From NCBI GenBank assembly GCA_019915015.1, contig JAHBBC010000049.1:62001-126000 (forward strand): a DNA stretch of 64,000 nucleotides, read 5' to 3'. The DNA comes from Auriscalpium vulgare. Taxonomy: Eukaryota > Basidiomycota > Agaricomycetes > Russulales > Auriscalpiaceae. This document shows, piece by piece, positions 23,655 to 33,991 of the stretch. The position numbers and the translations under genes were made by a program. The first letter of the stretch is position 1. Each line of letters opens with the position of its first letter. Under the pieces are notes generated by a model. That model made no database searches, was not told the origin of the DNA, and saw only the letters and a list, made by a program, of their open reading frames with translations.

Positions 23655-26600
23655 CTAAGCCGATGCTACCGCCAGCATGCTCCACATGTACACAGGCAGC
23701 GTAATGTTATCGTTCTGCACAGACAACGCCTCCAGCACAGATGTAAGCCCCACAATCACCGTGTACCTCAGCGCCTAGCTCGTTTTGTTAGACACGCCGC
23801 CGTACTATAAAAAACCAAACTCACCGAAAATGCCTCCACTAGCCCGCACAGCCGTAGCACCCAAGCAGATGCGACGACCGAAACCGTAAATGCAACGCTC
23901 CCTTCGACCGTCTTGGACGTTGTCGGAGACCACTTGTGTCGTCCTAGTCGCTTCCCAACGACAGACGCCTGTCCACAATAGTCAGAAGACCGCAGCCTGC
24001 CAAGTTTGAAACATCCGCACCACCGCATCCCCGACGCCGACGGTCAAAACGCCCGTGTACAGCAAAAGCCTCGAAGGCCTAGTCCGCCCACAAGTCAGTG
24101 AAAATTGCACGACAGCAGCCGCCGACGTCACTCACGCCTCGAACCAGAGCGACCCCGCACACCCCGTCAGCAGGTAGAAGTGGCTCAAAATCGCCGTCCC
24201 GCTGTCCTTGTGGTCCAGAAACTCGTTCATGAACACGTGTACCGACGCGCCGAACGGATACAGTGCAAAGTAGCGCACGTACTCCGCAAACGTGAACAGC
24301 GCGAACGCCGCGCTAAACGCGAGGTGCGTAAATGCCGGATCAGCCGCCACACCCGGCACGAACATGACCACCGCGAGCAGATGGAAAAATTTCCTCCGTG
24401 CGTTGAGGCCGAGCGTCGGAACATGCTTGTCGGCTGCATCTAGCCACTCCGTTGCGCCAAGGGCTGCGCTCAGATTTGCGCCATTCGGAAAGCTTGGGAG
24501 CTGCGGCATCGTCACCGCGGGGAACATGCTCGATGCCGACGATGCACCGCCCGACGGTGGCGTCGTCGGCTCGCTCGGCGCTGTCGTGCCGTCCGACAAC
24601 GGTTGCGGGACGCCGAGTTGTTCGCTGCGGCCGGTCGTCGCATGTCGTGGCCGGATCCTGCGGGACCGAGCAAGTTGGCGGTTCCACCCCGCGACGCTGA
24701 CGCTGCCCAAGGTGCCCCAGTACGCCAGCAGCGCCGGGCGCGTCCACTTCTTCCGGCCCTCCAGGAGCCAGTACACCACCCACAGCCACGGATTGCGGCC
24801 ACGGAGGCACCACTGCGCCCATATGCTGATGAGCCCACCCACAACGACCACTGTACCGAGGTAGAATGCCGCAGCGAGTGCCCGACGATGAGCCTGCTTC
24901 TCGTGGGGGAACCGCAAGCGACGCGAGGGGCGCTGGGCGATCTGTCGCGACAGGGCGAGGAGGGGCGAGAGCAGGAATCCCGTCAAGAGCGAGCCTGGGA
25001 TGAGGGCAATCTGGAAAATCAGCAGCGGCGTAGCAAGGCGGTACGTTTTGATGTATGGTGTTGTCACCGGCCATATCTGCAGCGCCAAAAAAAATTAGTG
25101 AGCTGTGCTAGACATAATCAGCAACGACCGCTTACTCTCGCTATGGTCAAATGCACTAGCTCCATGAACACCGCGGTAGCGCCGAACACAACGAGACTGA
25201 GCTCGCCGAGCGTGAAGCCACGGTGTGCGAGGCGCACCGCGCTATACAGAGAGAATTGGAAGAATACGGAGACAGAAGCGACCTCCCAGTATGACATGTC
25301 TACACGCCACAGATTGGCATCATTCGTCATTCGTCTAATGCAACGACGGGAGAGACTGCACCCACGTTGCCAAATCTTGATATTTGTGAACGCGAAAGCA
25401 TATCGCAGGACGAGCAGCGCGACGGTCGCGGACAGCACCAACAGCGTGTACATCCACCACTTGCGCATCTCGCTCCTCGGCACAGATCCACGCTCGCCAA
25501 GTGCAACTTTATGGCGCCTGCGGTACCGCGACTCGAACTTGCTGGATGCGCACACATGGATGGACAGGATCGTGGAACACAAGGTGCTCAAGTTGACGGC
25601 GTTCCGACGCGCGAGCACGAGCGCCTCGGCAGGATCGAAAGGCTTGCCGAAATTGCTTAGTTGAATAGGGGGTTCTATGTGCCAGTTTGGCGGATGAGGG
25701 GTATCAGGTGATGACAGGAATGTTCTGAGAGCAATGTGATACAGAGCAGATGCGATGAGGGGGCCGAGTATTAGACCTGAGACCAAACCGTCGTCAGGCG
25801 ATGTTCTGATGATGGAGGGTCAGCGACAGCAGCATTCTAGGTACGCGACTTTGCGTACCTATAGTTCTTGGGAACGGTCATCCATATGAAGGATTGGTAT
25901 TGTTTCACGGTAGTAGTAGGCTGCGATGGTCCACGGCGATCTCGCAGCTCTTGGAGGCGGAGCGTAGGCGACGAGTCGGGCCGTGCGACTCCTGCCGTTG
26001 GCGAAGAGGCTGTCTCAGACAGCCGCATGAATGACAGGTGACACCATGCGGCGTGCATGAGCGCAGCAAAGGCCACGAGCAATAACTCTGCCGGCAGTCA
26101 ATCAACCGACGTAGTACAGCACATGGTGAACCCACCTAACGCTAACCACTCGTCTTCCGAGTTCAAACGTATAGATAGCTTCCACGCCGACGACGTCAAT
26201 GCTAGTAGCAAGAGAAAGCACTCCGCAGCGTACTTGGCATCGATCAATAGCCTGATCTGAATGCCGGCAAGTGGGACATCCCAGGACCACGAAAAGGTCC
26301 CCGGCAGCGCGTATGCGACCGCCGTGACGGGCGTATTTCGCGTCCGAAAGAATGAAGAGGGCGAGGGCGTTCGCGGGATGCGCCCAGCGCCGTTGGCGAG
26401 TGTATGGGGTGCTGGGGAACGTGATCGAGTGAATGCACGCCGGCCCGTGGTGCCTCCGCCGCTCGGTTTCGACCCGTCCGAGCTCGACGGCGGCTGCGGG
26501 CTTGCAGGGCGCGGATTCGGGTTCAATACGTTCAATGAGGATGGTCTGCCGTTCGCCTCCGGAGCACCGCCCCATCTCTCGCGCACCGAATTCCTGCGAC

Positions 26601-26936
26601 CCCCGTCCACAGTATGCGCGTCGTCTTCGCTATATTCGTCCTCAGAACTCGAACCCTCGCCTGGGCTAGCAATCCGTCAGCGTGCTCAAAAGCGTTGCAA
26701 CAGCAGCACCCGCAAGTGCAGAGCATGCAGGGCATCCGGGCCGACATGTAGTGGGCGCATGTGCATTGGTCCGATGGCCCCTCCGCAGCAGCAGCGAGCA
26801 CACGAGAGACAGGAACTCACCTGGAAGACCCGGCCTGATAACTTGTGCTCCAGTCAAGGGGCTTGTTTGCGGCAGGAACTACGAATGAGCCTGGACGGCG
26901 GCGCCCTGTGCGTGCATTGACATTCCCTTTCCGCAT
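23655..26936 (-). CDS. SEC59: Dolichol kinase (Sec59-like)
   Basis: CTP-dependent ER membrane kinase that makes dolichyl phosphate for N-glycosylation, GPI anchors and O-mannosylation. The N-terminus is a long, Ser/Pro-rich cytosolic extension, then many hydrophobic segments (for example FFQFSLYSAVRLAHRGFTLG, ELSLVVFGATAVFMELVHLT, FQIALIPGSLLTGFLLSPLL). The catalytic C-terminal part has LNARRKFFHLLAVVMFVPGV, FAEYVRYFALYPFGASVHVF, DHKDSGTAILSHFYLLTGCA, and SVVGKRLGRHKWSPTTSKTV followed by EGS. These are the conserved polyprenol-kinase motifs. It ends RYTVIVGLTSVLEALSVQND ... WSMLAVASA. An exon junction near 26820/26670 links SYQAGSS to PGEGSSSEDEYSEDD. The start at 26936 (MRKGNVNARTGRRRPGSF) is chosen; an in-frame ATG at 27086 would add 50 residues. 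Confidence 0.85.
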
Positions 26937-27086
26937 AGGCGGGTCGGGTGCACTGCCAGACAAGATAAAGCGCGGGGGCGACGGTGATCGTGGGAGGATG
27001 GAGATGATAGAGTCTATGTCCTCGGCGAAGTGTAAAAGGGGATGTAGAACACGGCGAGCGTGGTGCGTCGACAGCGAGTGGGCCAA

Positions 27087-28172
27087 GCCGCAGCGTGCGC
27101 GAATGATGAATTTCGTGGCGGGCGCTTAAGCCCTCCCCGCGCCACGTGGCACGTGCCAGATTCCTATTCTCCGAACCGCTGTCCCCTCAGTTCAGGCCGA
27201 CTCTCCACACAGTACGCAAGGGACGCAAGGGACGCCGAGGCATTTTCGGTCAAAATCTAGACGCTCCTTCCTCGGACATACCCAGGGGATGCGACGGTAA
27301 CCACATTACCGTACGCCGATGCAAGGGCGCAACGGCCGACGGGTATTGACAACGGAAATAGCGGGCACGCCTTTGTGCAGTCTTGAATACGTATACTTAC
27401 GCAGATGGTTTGGCAGTTGTCTGACTCTGTACGCTTCATAGAAGAGTCGGCGTTTACGCATCGACAGCTTCCGGAAAGCCATGATGGACGCGTGCGCAGC
27501 GCAGAGGCGCACAGAAGCGATCGAGGCCGTGCCGAGAGCATATCCCTCGTTCGACACGTTATCCAAATTTAACTACGCCCGCCTCCAGCCGCCACGCCGT
27601 GACAGAAGGTGATTTCCGCGCCTTCCATCGTCGGGTTCGACGGGGCATGGAAACTTCCTAGCGAGTAATCAAAACTTATTGATCAGACGCACAGACCGTG
27701 CACGGAGATGAGGGGGGCTATAGTGGAATACGACCGACACAAACACCGATGAACAAATATGAGACAACGAGATAAGCTTCGTTGCGGCGATGATCCGAAG
27801 TAAAATAGCGCAGTCACCTGGAAAATGCACCGTTCCTTGACGCAGATTGGGACTCCGGGATACATCGGGTCCATCATGCGGCTCCTGCTGGGTGCGTGCA
27901 ATGCACGAGGCATGCTTGTCGGCCATAAGCATGCCAGAGGAAGCGGAGACAACGGCTAGAAGGGCGTTTCTGAGTCTGAAAAATTGCTAAGGGCATCGTC
28001 CAGTGTTGAAGGCATTCCCAACGGTGACATGCGAGCGCCATATGAAGTGTCCGCCAAGGAGGGAGGCCATCATACTGTCGTGCTAATGACCAGTTGACCT
28101 CGCATTTGACGCTGGAGTTTGGGAGGGCGCGTTCTGCAACAGTGTGGGAATCAGTATTCTAAGTCCGCGAAC
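27087..28172. other. Divergent intergenic region between dolichol kinase and UNG1
   Basis: 1.1 kb. Two small minus-strand frames (27306-27566, with MAFRKLSMRKRRLFYEAYRV followed by a GTAAGT donor, and about 27669-27950) could be exons of an unrecognised small gene, but I cannot assemble a product. A tandem E-box pair and a short direct repeat, GGGACGCAAGGGACGC (about 27219-27236), are present. Confidence 0.45.
27143..27155. promoter_or_regulatory. Tandem CACGTG E-boxes
   Basis: Two CACGTG hexamers one base apart (CACGTGGCACGTG), about 210 bp upstream of the preferred dolichol kinase start. Spacing of 7 bp centre to centre is not expected by chance; a bHLH or SREBP-like factor is possible, inferred only. 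Confidence 0.4.
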
Positions 28173-29818
28173 ATGGCTCGGCACACGGCGCTTCTTGCCA
28201 CCTTGCATACGCGCCCGCGGTCTTCATCCGCTGGCTCTCGTCACTCCCCTACGCCCCTTTCAATGGCCTCCGACGCACGCGTAGTTTACCATGCTGACCT
28301 AGATGGCTCTGCCGATGGCGCGCAAAGCGCTCACCATAGCTCAGGCGACGCGTCTTCCGCTACGCGCCAGATTGTCACTGAGCCTGCGGCTGTTGGGGTC
28401 AAGCGTCAGCGCACTTTGGTGGACATGTTTAAGTCCAGTGAAAGCACCCCGCACGCTTACAAAAAGCTCAAGTCGAGCAACTCCGCGTCCGGTTCGAGTG
28501 GAAGGCACCCGGCCGGGACGACAGTCACTCCAGCCGGGGAATCACAGTCTCTAAACTCGATACCTTTCTCTCAGTCGGCGTATATCGATTCTCTGACAGA
28601 AAATCAGAAACGGCTTCTGAGTCTGGAATGTGAAGCCATGGGCAAGAGTTGGTAAGCCGATCGCGTCTGACGTTCCTGAAGCTATTAACTGACCGACGGA
28701 GCGTGAACCCCAGGTTGAAGGTACTCAAGGACGAGATCAAGAAGCCATACTTTGTCTCATTGAAGGAGTTCCTCTGGAAAGAGGGTATTCGGGGTTTGAC
28801 CGACAGCGCACCAGGACTGAAGATATACCCTGCACGTCAGCGCTTCCTTATTAACCTGCCAGGCCGCCGCGCTCATCTTCCATCACAGCTCGAGACATAT
28901 ACTCGTGGTCCAACTTTACCCCTCTTGGCAAAGTCAGAGTCGTCATTGTGGGGCAGGACCCATATCACGGTGCCGGACAAGCACACGGCGAGTATCTCCT
29001 ACCCGGGCCCGAGCGTACACATGCTGATTTTATCGTAGGCCTCTGTTTTTCCGTGCCCTCGGGGGTGCCGATCCCGCCGTCGTTGCGGAATGTGCGTAAA
29101 TCCGGGCCTAATTGCTTTTAATCTCACCTTGTTGAGCACGGGCGCCAACCAGATCTACGCGGAAATCAAAGCGGAATATCCTGACTTTGAACCGCCGAAA
29201 CATGGGTCAGTGACGTCGTGCGCTAACCGGCGAACGGTTAGTCGAATTCACAGCAAGCATTCGCTCATGGATTTTTTCTTCGATACAGCAACCTGACAAG
29301 TTGGGCAGAGAACGGCGTCCTCATGCTGAATACGTGTTTGACCGTACGCGCCGGCCAACCTGGTTCCCACTTCAACAAGGGATGGGAGCAATTCACGGAC
29401 AAGATTGTAGACGTCGTGGACCGCTATGGAGGCGCAAACCTCCCGGCTGTCTCCACCTCCGATAAAACAGGCTTTGGACGGGGCGTCGTCTTTCTGGCAT
29501 GGGGTGCCGGAGCCGCGAAGAGAGTCGCAAAGATGAGCAGCGTACGTATCTGCACTCCCGATCAATCGATCGCTTCTGACTCCCCTTCCCTGCGTTCGAA
29601 ACAGAAAAAGCACCTGATTCTCACCAGTGCGGTAAGCGCAGCAGTCGCCATCTCAGCATCAACACCGATCAACCCGTAATGCACAGCATCCATCTCCTTA
29701 CAGTGCACACAAGGGGTTTCTGGGCAACGGCCACTTCAGAAAGGCGAACGAGTGGTTGGAACAGAGGTATGGCGCAGATGGCCGCGTTAACTGGTGCCGG
29801 CTGGATCCCGTCAGATGA
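28173..29818 (+). CDS. UNG1: Uracil-DNA glycosylase (family 1 UDG)
   Basis: Excises uracil from DNA to start base-excision repair. The catalytic core has [15 protein letters not shown], the water-activating motif [34 protein letters not shown], and [20 protein letters not shown]. The DNA-intercalating loop [17 protein letters not shown] is restored by splicing just after LTSA (intron ending about 29685). It ends [11 protein letters not shown]. The N-terminal region contains QRTLVDMF, a PCNA-interacting PIP-box-like motif. The first ATG (28173) gives [20 protein letters not shown], rich in Arg/Ser/His without acids, like a mitochondrial presequence. A second in-frame ATG at 28263 ([16 protein letters not shown]) could give a nuclear form. 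About five introns. Confidence 0.93.
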
Positions 29819-29981
29819 CGGATGGAGTCAAGTCCGCGCGCCATCACGCGGCGCGCGGTGAGGTTGCCTTGTTGCGGCCGCCGTCTGGGCAGCTATGCGA
29901 ATCCAACGCGAATCCTTTCCGGACGTTTCACGCGGAACCTGTTCTGCTTCTTCAGCAAACGACGCTAGTCGCGTACGTACA

Positions 29982-29986
29982 ATATT
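29982..29986. repeat. Candidate target-site duplication ATATT (left) of the Harbinger element
   Basis: ATATT directly abuts the left inverted repeat and recurs at 33375-33379. Because the flanks also pair as CAATATT/AATATTG, a 3-bp duplication (TAT) with slightly longer inverted repeats is equally possible. Confidence 0.55.
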
Positions 29987-30054
29987 AGGGGAGCTCAGAG
30001 TAGACCGTTTTCGTTTCCGTTTCGTTTTCAAACGCCTTTCGTTTTCGATTCGGC
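29987..30054 (+). repeat. Left terminal inverted repeat of the Harbinger element (68 bp)
   Basis: Reads AGGGGAGCTCAGAGTAGACC and continues with a T-rich tract of CGTTTTCG/CGTTTC units, ending ATTCGGC. It is the exact reverse complement of 33307-33374; homology stops at both inner edges. Confidence 0.92.
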
Positions 30055-30139
30055 GCCCCGGCGTGATATTACATAATGTCACTCAATCTACGCCGCTGCG
30101 CGACACCGCCGCCATTGCTTTCGAGCTCTTCCACCAGCC

Positions 30140-31463
30140 ATGGCCCGTGCTACCTACCACGATGAGATTATCGACGCATACATCACATATATGGCTATCC
30201 AGATGGCACTCATGCCTCCATCTTCAGCCACAGCTATGATGGAGCAGCTCCAACGCGATAGCTCAATCCTTCACACCATCCTATCCTCCCGCTACATCAA
30301 CCCCCGTCCTCCCGTCGTTAAAGCCGGCAATCTCCAGCTTGCATGGGAGTATGCACAGGATCCTGCCCATCACCACCGCTTTATCAACATGCTCCGTGTC
30401 TCTCCCCACGTCTTCGACACTATCCTTGGCCTCATCGAGGGTCATCCCGTATTCCAGAACAACTCGAACACCCCGCAGGAGGATATCCGAACGCAATTAG
30501 CGGTGACCCTGTACCGTATGGGTCGCTATGGCAATGGCGCATCTCTCGAGGATATCAGCCGTGCAGCGGGCTGTTCAGAGGGCGCTGTGGAGCTATACAC
30601 GGAGAGATGTCAGGAGGCGCTGATGTCCTTGCATGGGATGTTTGTACGGCCGCTAACAGAGGAGGAGAAAGAGGTCGAGAAAAGGTGGATTGATGAGCAG
30701 CTTGGTTTCACGGGATCCACCTGGAGGGAGGGATGGGTGATGTACGACGGGACAATTGTTGTCCTGTACAGTCGCCCCGGCCTCGACGGTGACGCGTACT
30801 ACACAAGGAAGTGCAACTATGGGTTCAACGTCCAGGTATGCTGGATATCTTCTAATAGCTCCTGACTGACATATCTGTACACAGATTGGCAATACACCGT
30901 CGAATCTACGAATCGTTGACTATTCGCTTGGCATGACCGGTTCTGCTCATGATGCATCTGCATTTGAGCATACTGCAGCTGTCAAGCATACCGACTGGTT
31001 CTTCAGAGGTGACGAGTTTGCATGGGGTGACTCTGCGTACCCTGTCAGCTCGCGGACCATCCCAGTTCACAAGAAACCAGCGTCGTTAGACCGCTCAAAT
31101 GCCTTATTCGACAAACACGTAGCTCGCCTACGCGTTCGCTCTGAACACACCATGGGTGCACTCAAGGGCCGATGGCAATCCCTTCGTGGCTTACGGCTCA
31201 ATATCCGTTACAATCGGGACCATATACGAGCGTGTCGGTGGATTTCATGTTGCATCATCTTGCACAACGCAGTGCTCGACATCGAAGGATGGGCGAGTGG
31301 GACAAGCTTTGCGACTTGGCACTCACGTGCTCAGGAAGAGGACGATAGGGGGGAGCCAGATGATCCTATAGATGATGATATCACAGAGGATGATGATTGC
31401 GAGGCTAGGAGACGTGGCCTTGTGGCAGAAATAGTAGCCGCTCAACGAGCAGGACTTGTATAA
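30140..31463 (+). CDS. Harbinger-type DDE transposase (DDE_Tnp_4 superfamily)
   Basis: Catalyses cut-and-paste movement of the surrounding element. Two exons (30140-30835, 30885-31463) give 424 residues. The N-terminal part holds a helix-turn-helix-like stretch (QLAVTLYRMGRYGNGASLED then ISRAAGCSEGAVELYTERC). The catalytic domain shows D1 in WVMYDGTIVVLYSRPGLDGD, D2 in GMTGSAHDASAFEH, GDSAYP, and the acidic E in RSEHTMGALKGRWQSLRGLR. This is the usual D...D...E layout of nuclease-derived HARBI1-like proteins. A strongly acidic tail (DDPIDDDITEDDDCE) ends the protein. No frameshift or premature stop is seen. It converges on the accessory gene about 115 bp downstream. Confidence 0.9.
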
Positions 31464-31578
31464 ATGAACAAGATTAAATCTGAGATTGTAAAGAGTAAGA
31501 GAGATATAATCAGAAAGAAGAAAGGACTGTGTAGCATTAAATGAGAGGCTGCAGTTAGAAAGGACAAAAGCAAAATGA

Positions 31579-33175
31579 TCAGACTAAGCCTCGCTCCAAC
31601 TCGTCTGGAACCACAGATGATCCTCGTCCAAGATCTCTGTCCAACTGGCTCTCATCCCAGGGAGGACTATTTTCTCTCTGGCTTGTCATCTCGCTCTCGG
31701 GCTCATCATCCGGAGGTGTCGATGCGCGCGGCAGAGATGAAGGCGTCGATGCAGCGGTTGACATAGAGCCCGTGCGTGAGATGGAACGAGCGGGCGTAGC
31801 GGCGGCGACAACCAGAGGAGGATTCTGAAGGCGCGATATATTTTCACGGAGATCTTGAAGCTGCAGCTGAAGGTCATCGTCAAGTGCTTCCGACTTGCGG
31901 CGATACTCATCGTTCGTCCACAAGCCAATCTGCAGCTCACGAAAGAGGCGGTCGTGGCGATCGCGAGCGTCTTGGCGAAGACTATTCATGTCATCGCGCA
32001 GCCTGTCGACAGCTTTGCGGATGTTCTCTTCCTTTGACACCGCAAAGCTACGCCTGCCACATGAATTAGTCCACGTGCATTACCAACAACTAGTATTACT
32101 TACTCGATGGACTCCTTCAGTATGTCTTGAATGCCGGTGCGTGACGTGGGCTTGAAGCGACCCTTCAAGCTCTCCAGCTTCTCTTCCGACAGGTGTGCGG
32201 GAGTCTTCTTCGCACTTGCTTGCGACGAGGGCGGCACGCGGTTCTCTTTGGGAGTGTGTGGCGTCTGCGGTGGCGATCCCGGGCCGGGTGCGGTCGCAGA
32301 AGAGTCTTGCGCGAGAGGCGCCGGGCCATCGTGAACGCGTAGGACGGGGTCTATGTCCTCTTCGCGCGGTTGCCGCACAGGTGGCGCGTCGTCGGGAGGC
32401 TGATAGTGCACTGTGCGGTGACCGTCCGGACCAACCCCAGTCGTGATGATGATCGGGTTTTCATTTGGGCGGGTGGCAAGGATCGCGTGAATTCGGGGGA
32501 AGACAGCGAACTCGGCCTCGATCTCCTCTGCACAGGATGTGTTAGCCTCCAGCGTGCTCATCGGAGATCACAAAATGAACTTACGCCAGATATTCTTGTG
32601 GCGTGCATCGGTATCCTCGGATGGGCCATCTGGCCCTATGTAGCAGACCAAATACTCATCTGGACCATCGTCGGCATCACCTGTGTCGACGATGGCCTCA
32701 TTCCCAGTGAGGACACCTCCACCCGTGCACTTAATGCGCCGAACCTTGGAGTGATAGGTGATGCGTAGCCTACACAAGCCTGTGAGCACGTATGAGGCAT
32801 CCAATAAGGGTATGGACATACTGATTTATTTTCCCGAGCACCTTTGCTCCCAGACTGACGAAATCCGAGTCCGGAGCATCCTTCCAGAGGATGCGAGCAA
32901 GCCGCTGACCCGCTGCGACCTTACTTTCTCCGCTTTTCTTCTGGAAAGATGTCAGTAACAAAGCCCAGATGATGCGTGGGCCACCTGCATACCTCACCAC
33001 GCTTGTTACCAAACATAACCTTGCGATTTTGCGGCTGTTCGAGCTCCGTGATGAGCTGCAGGAGCAGCTCATTTGGCTTCTTATTTGTGCCCCAGCTGAT
33101 GTTCTCCTCACGGGATTTCTTGCCCGGAGCTGTCTCAGGCTGGTCGGAGTCCGAGCGGCCGCGTTTCCGGGGCAT
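31579..33175 (-). CDS. SANT/Myb-like accessory protein of the Harbinger element
   Basis: Second gene of the element. Start MPRKRGRSDSDQPETAPGKK, then a predicted SANT/Myb-like helical domain, WGTNKKPNELLLQLITELEQ ... RKVMFGNKRGE spliced to KSGESKVAAGQRLARILWKD. Middle exons hold ITYHSKVRRIKCTGGGVLTG and an EEIEAEFAVFPRIHAILATR segment. The C-terminal third is a likely coiled coil (SKEENIRKAVDRLRDDMNSL ... LQLQLQDLRENISRLQN) and a Ser/Pro-rich tail. In Harbinger elements the SANT partner brings the transposase into the nucleus and onto the terminal repeats; I infer that role from position and fold-like pattern. Four introns. Family membership is moderately certain. Confidence 0.75.
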
Positions 33176-33306
33176 TAAGAGAGTAGGAGAGTGTAGATTA
33201 AGGAGGTATCGCGAGGGAATGAGTGTGTGAGACACGAAGACGCCGCACAACGCGAGCGTCACCTAAAGTCACACGATTGTCACACATCGGGTCACTTATG
33301 CCGCGG

Positions 33307-33374
33307 GCCGAATCGAAAACGAAAGGCGTTTGAAAACGAAACGGAAACGAAAACGGTCTACTCTGAGCTCCCCT
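33307..33374 (-). repeat. Right terminal inverted repeat of the Harbinger element (68 bp)
   Basis: Exact reverse complement of the left repeat, ending GGTCTACTCTGAGCTCCCCT and followed by ATATT. Confidence 0.92.
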
Positions 33375-33569
33375 ATATTGAGTATTAGCTTTGTGGATAA
33401 TGGAGTTATATCAAGCATTGTGATTAGAATTGAGTTAGTTCCGATAGAAAGTAAAAAAAGGCGTGCCTGATAACCTCACAACGTCGGCAGGATTGTCATA
33501 GACGCCCGAAGAACGAGACTTTCCACGCGGTCGTGTTGCCATTGGTCTACAGTATAGATCAGCCTGGAC

Positions 33570-33578
33570 GAAGATACC
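33570..33578 (+). repeat. 9-bp target-site duplication GAAGATACC (left)
   Basis: Immediately precedes the left 349-bp inverted repeat; the same nine bases in the same orientation follow the right repeat at 41142-41150. Confidence 0.9.
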
Positions 33579-33927
33579 TAGACTCGTTCCCAGTCCGCTC
33601 GCCGGCGATGCTTACCTAACAAAAGACAAAAGAGGACGCGAGCCTGCGAGCGGACTGGGCCCACCTGTCGCGCTTTTGGCGGGACGCGATTTCCCCCCGC
33701 CATTCCACCAGCCTCGAAAGTCGAAAAAATCGTCTCTAAGTTGGTATATAGAATCGCATTTTCTAGCCCGTCTCTACAACTTTGAGTATATAAGTTTTTC
33801 GGAAATTTCTGACAGTGAGGGCGCCCGACTTCGAGCAAGCGCCAGCAGGCTTCGCGTGGGAGTTTCCACTTCGCCGTCGCGCAACTGGCGCCCGCGCTCG
33901 ACGACCCTCTCCCTCGTTCCCAACACC
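33579..33927 (+). repeat. Left 349-bp terminal inverted repeat
   Basis: Starts TAGACTCGTTCCCAGTCCGC and ends CTCGTTCCCAACACC. Read by eye it matches the reverse complement of 40793-41141 throughout, with no net insertion or deletion. It contains a 13-bp subterminal hairpin and a TATATAAG sequence. Confidence 0.93.
33589..33659. repeat. Subterminal hairpin in the left inverted repeat
   Basis: Arms CCCAGTCCGCTCG (33589-33601) and CGAGCGGACTGGG (33647-33659) are perfect reverse complements separated by 45 bp. The mirror copy in the right repeat occupies 41061-41073 and 41119-41131. It could be a transposase recognition palindrome. Confidence 0.85.
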
Positions 33928-33991
33928 CGCACGGTGCTCCTTGCTCACATAGGGAAGTCTTTGGAACCATATGACTGATTATCTCTCTTTT

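Larger units (their letters stand above)
29987..33374. mobile_element. PIF/Harbinger-like DNA transposon, apparently complete
   Basis: A 3,388-bp element bounded by perfect 68-bp terminal inverted repeats beginning AGGGGAGCTCAGAGTAGACC, with ATATT flanking both ends. It carries a plus-strand DDE transposase and a convergent minus-strand SANT/Myb-like gene. This two-gene make-up is the hallmark of PIF/Harbinger elements. Both frames are intact by my splice models and the repeats match without differences, so the copy may be young and autonomous. Confidence 0.88.

Noticed and set aside
27306..27566. Small minus-strand gene starting MAFRKLSMRKRRLFYEAY
   Set aside because: Only one plausible exon with a GTAAGT donor; no downstream exon or known family could be matched.
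33676..33978. About 100-residue open frames in the 349-bp repeats, present in both arms
   Set aside because: They are identical only because the inverted repeats are identical; they run past the repeat edge into unrelated sequence, lack ATG starts and show no domain.
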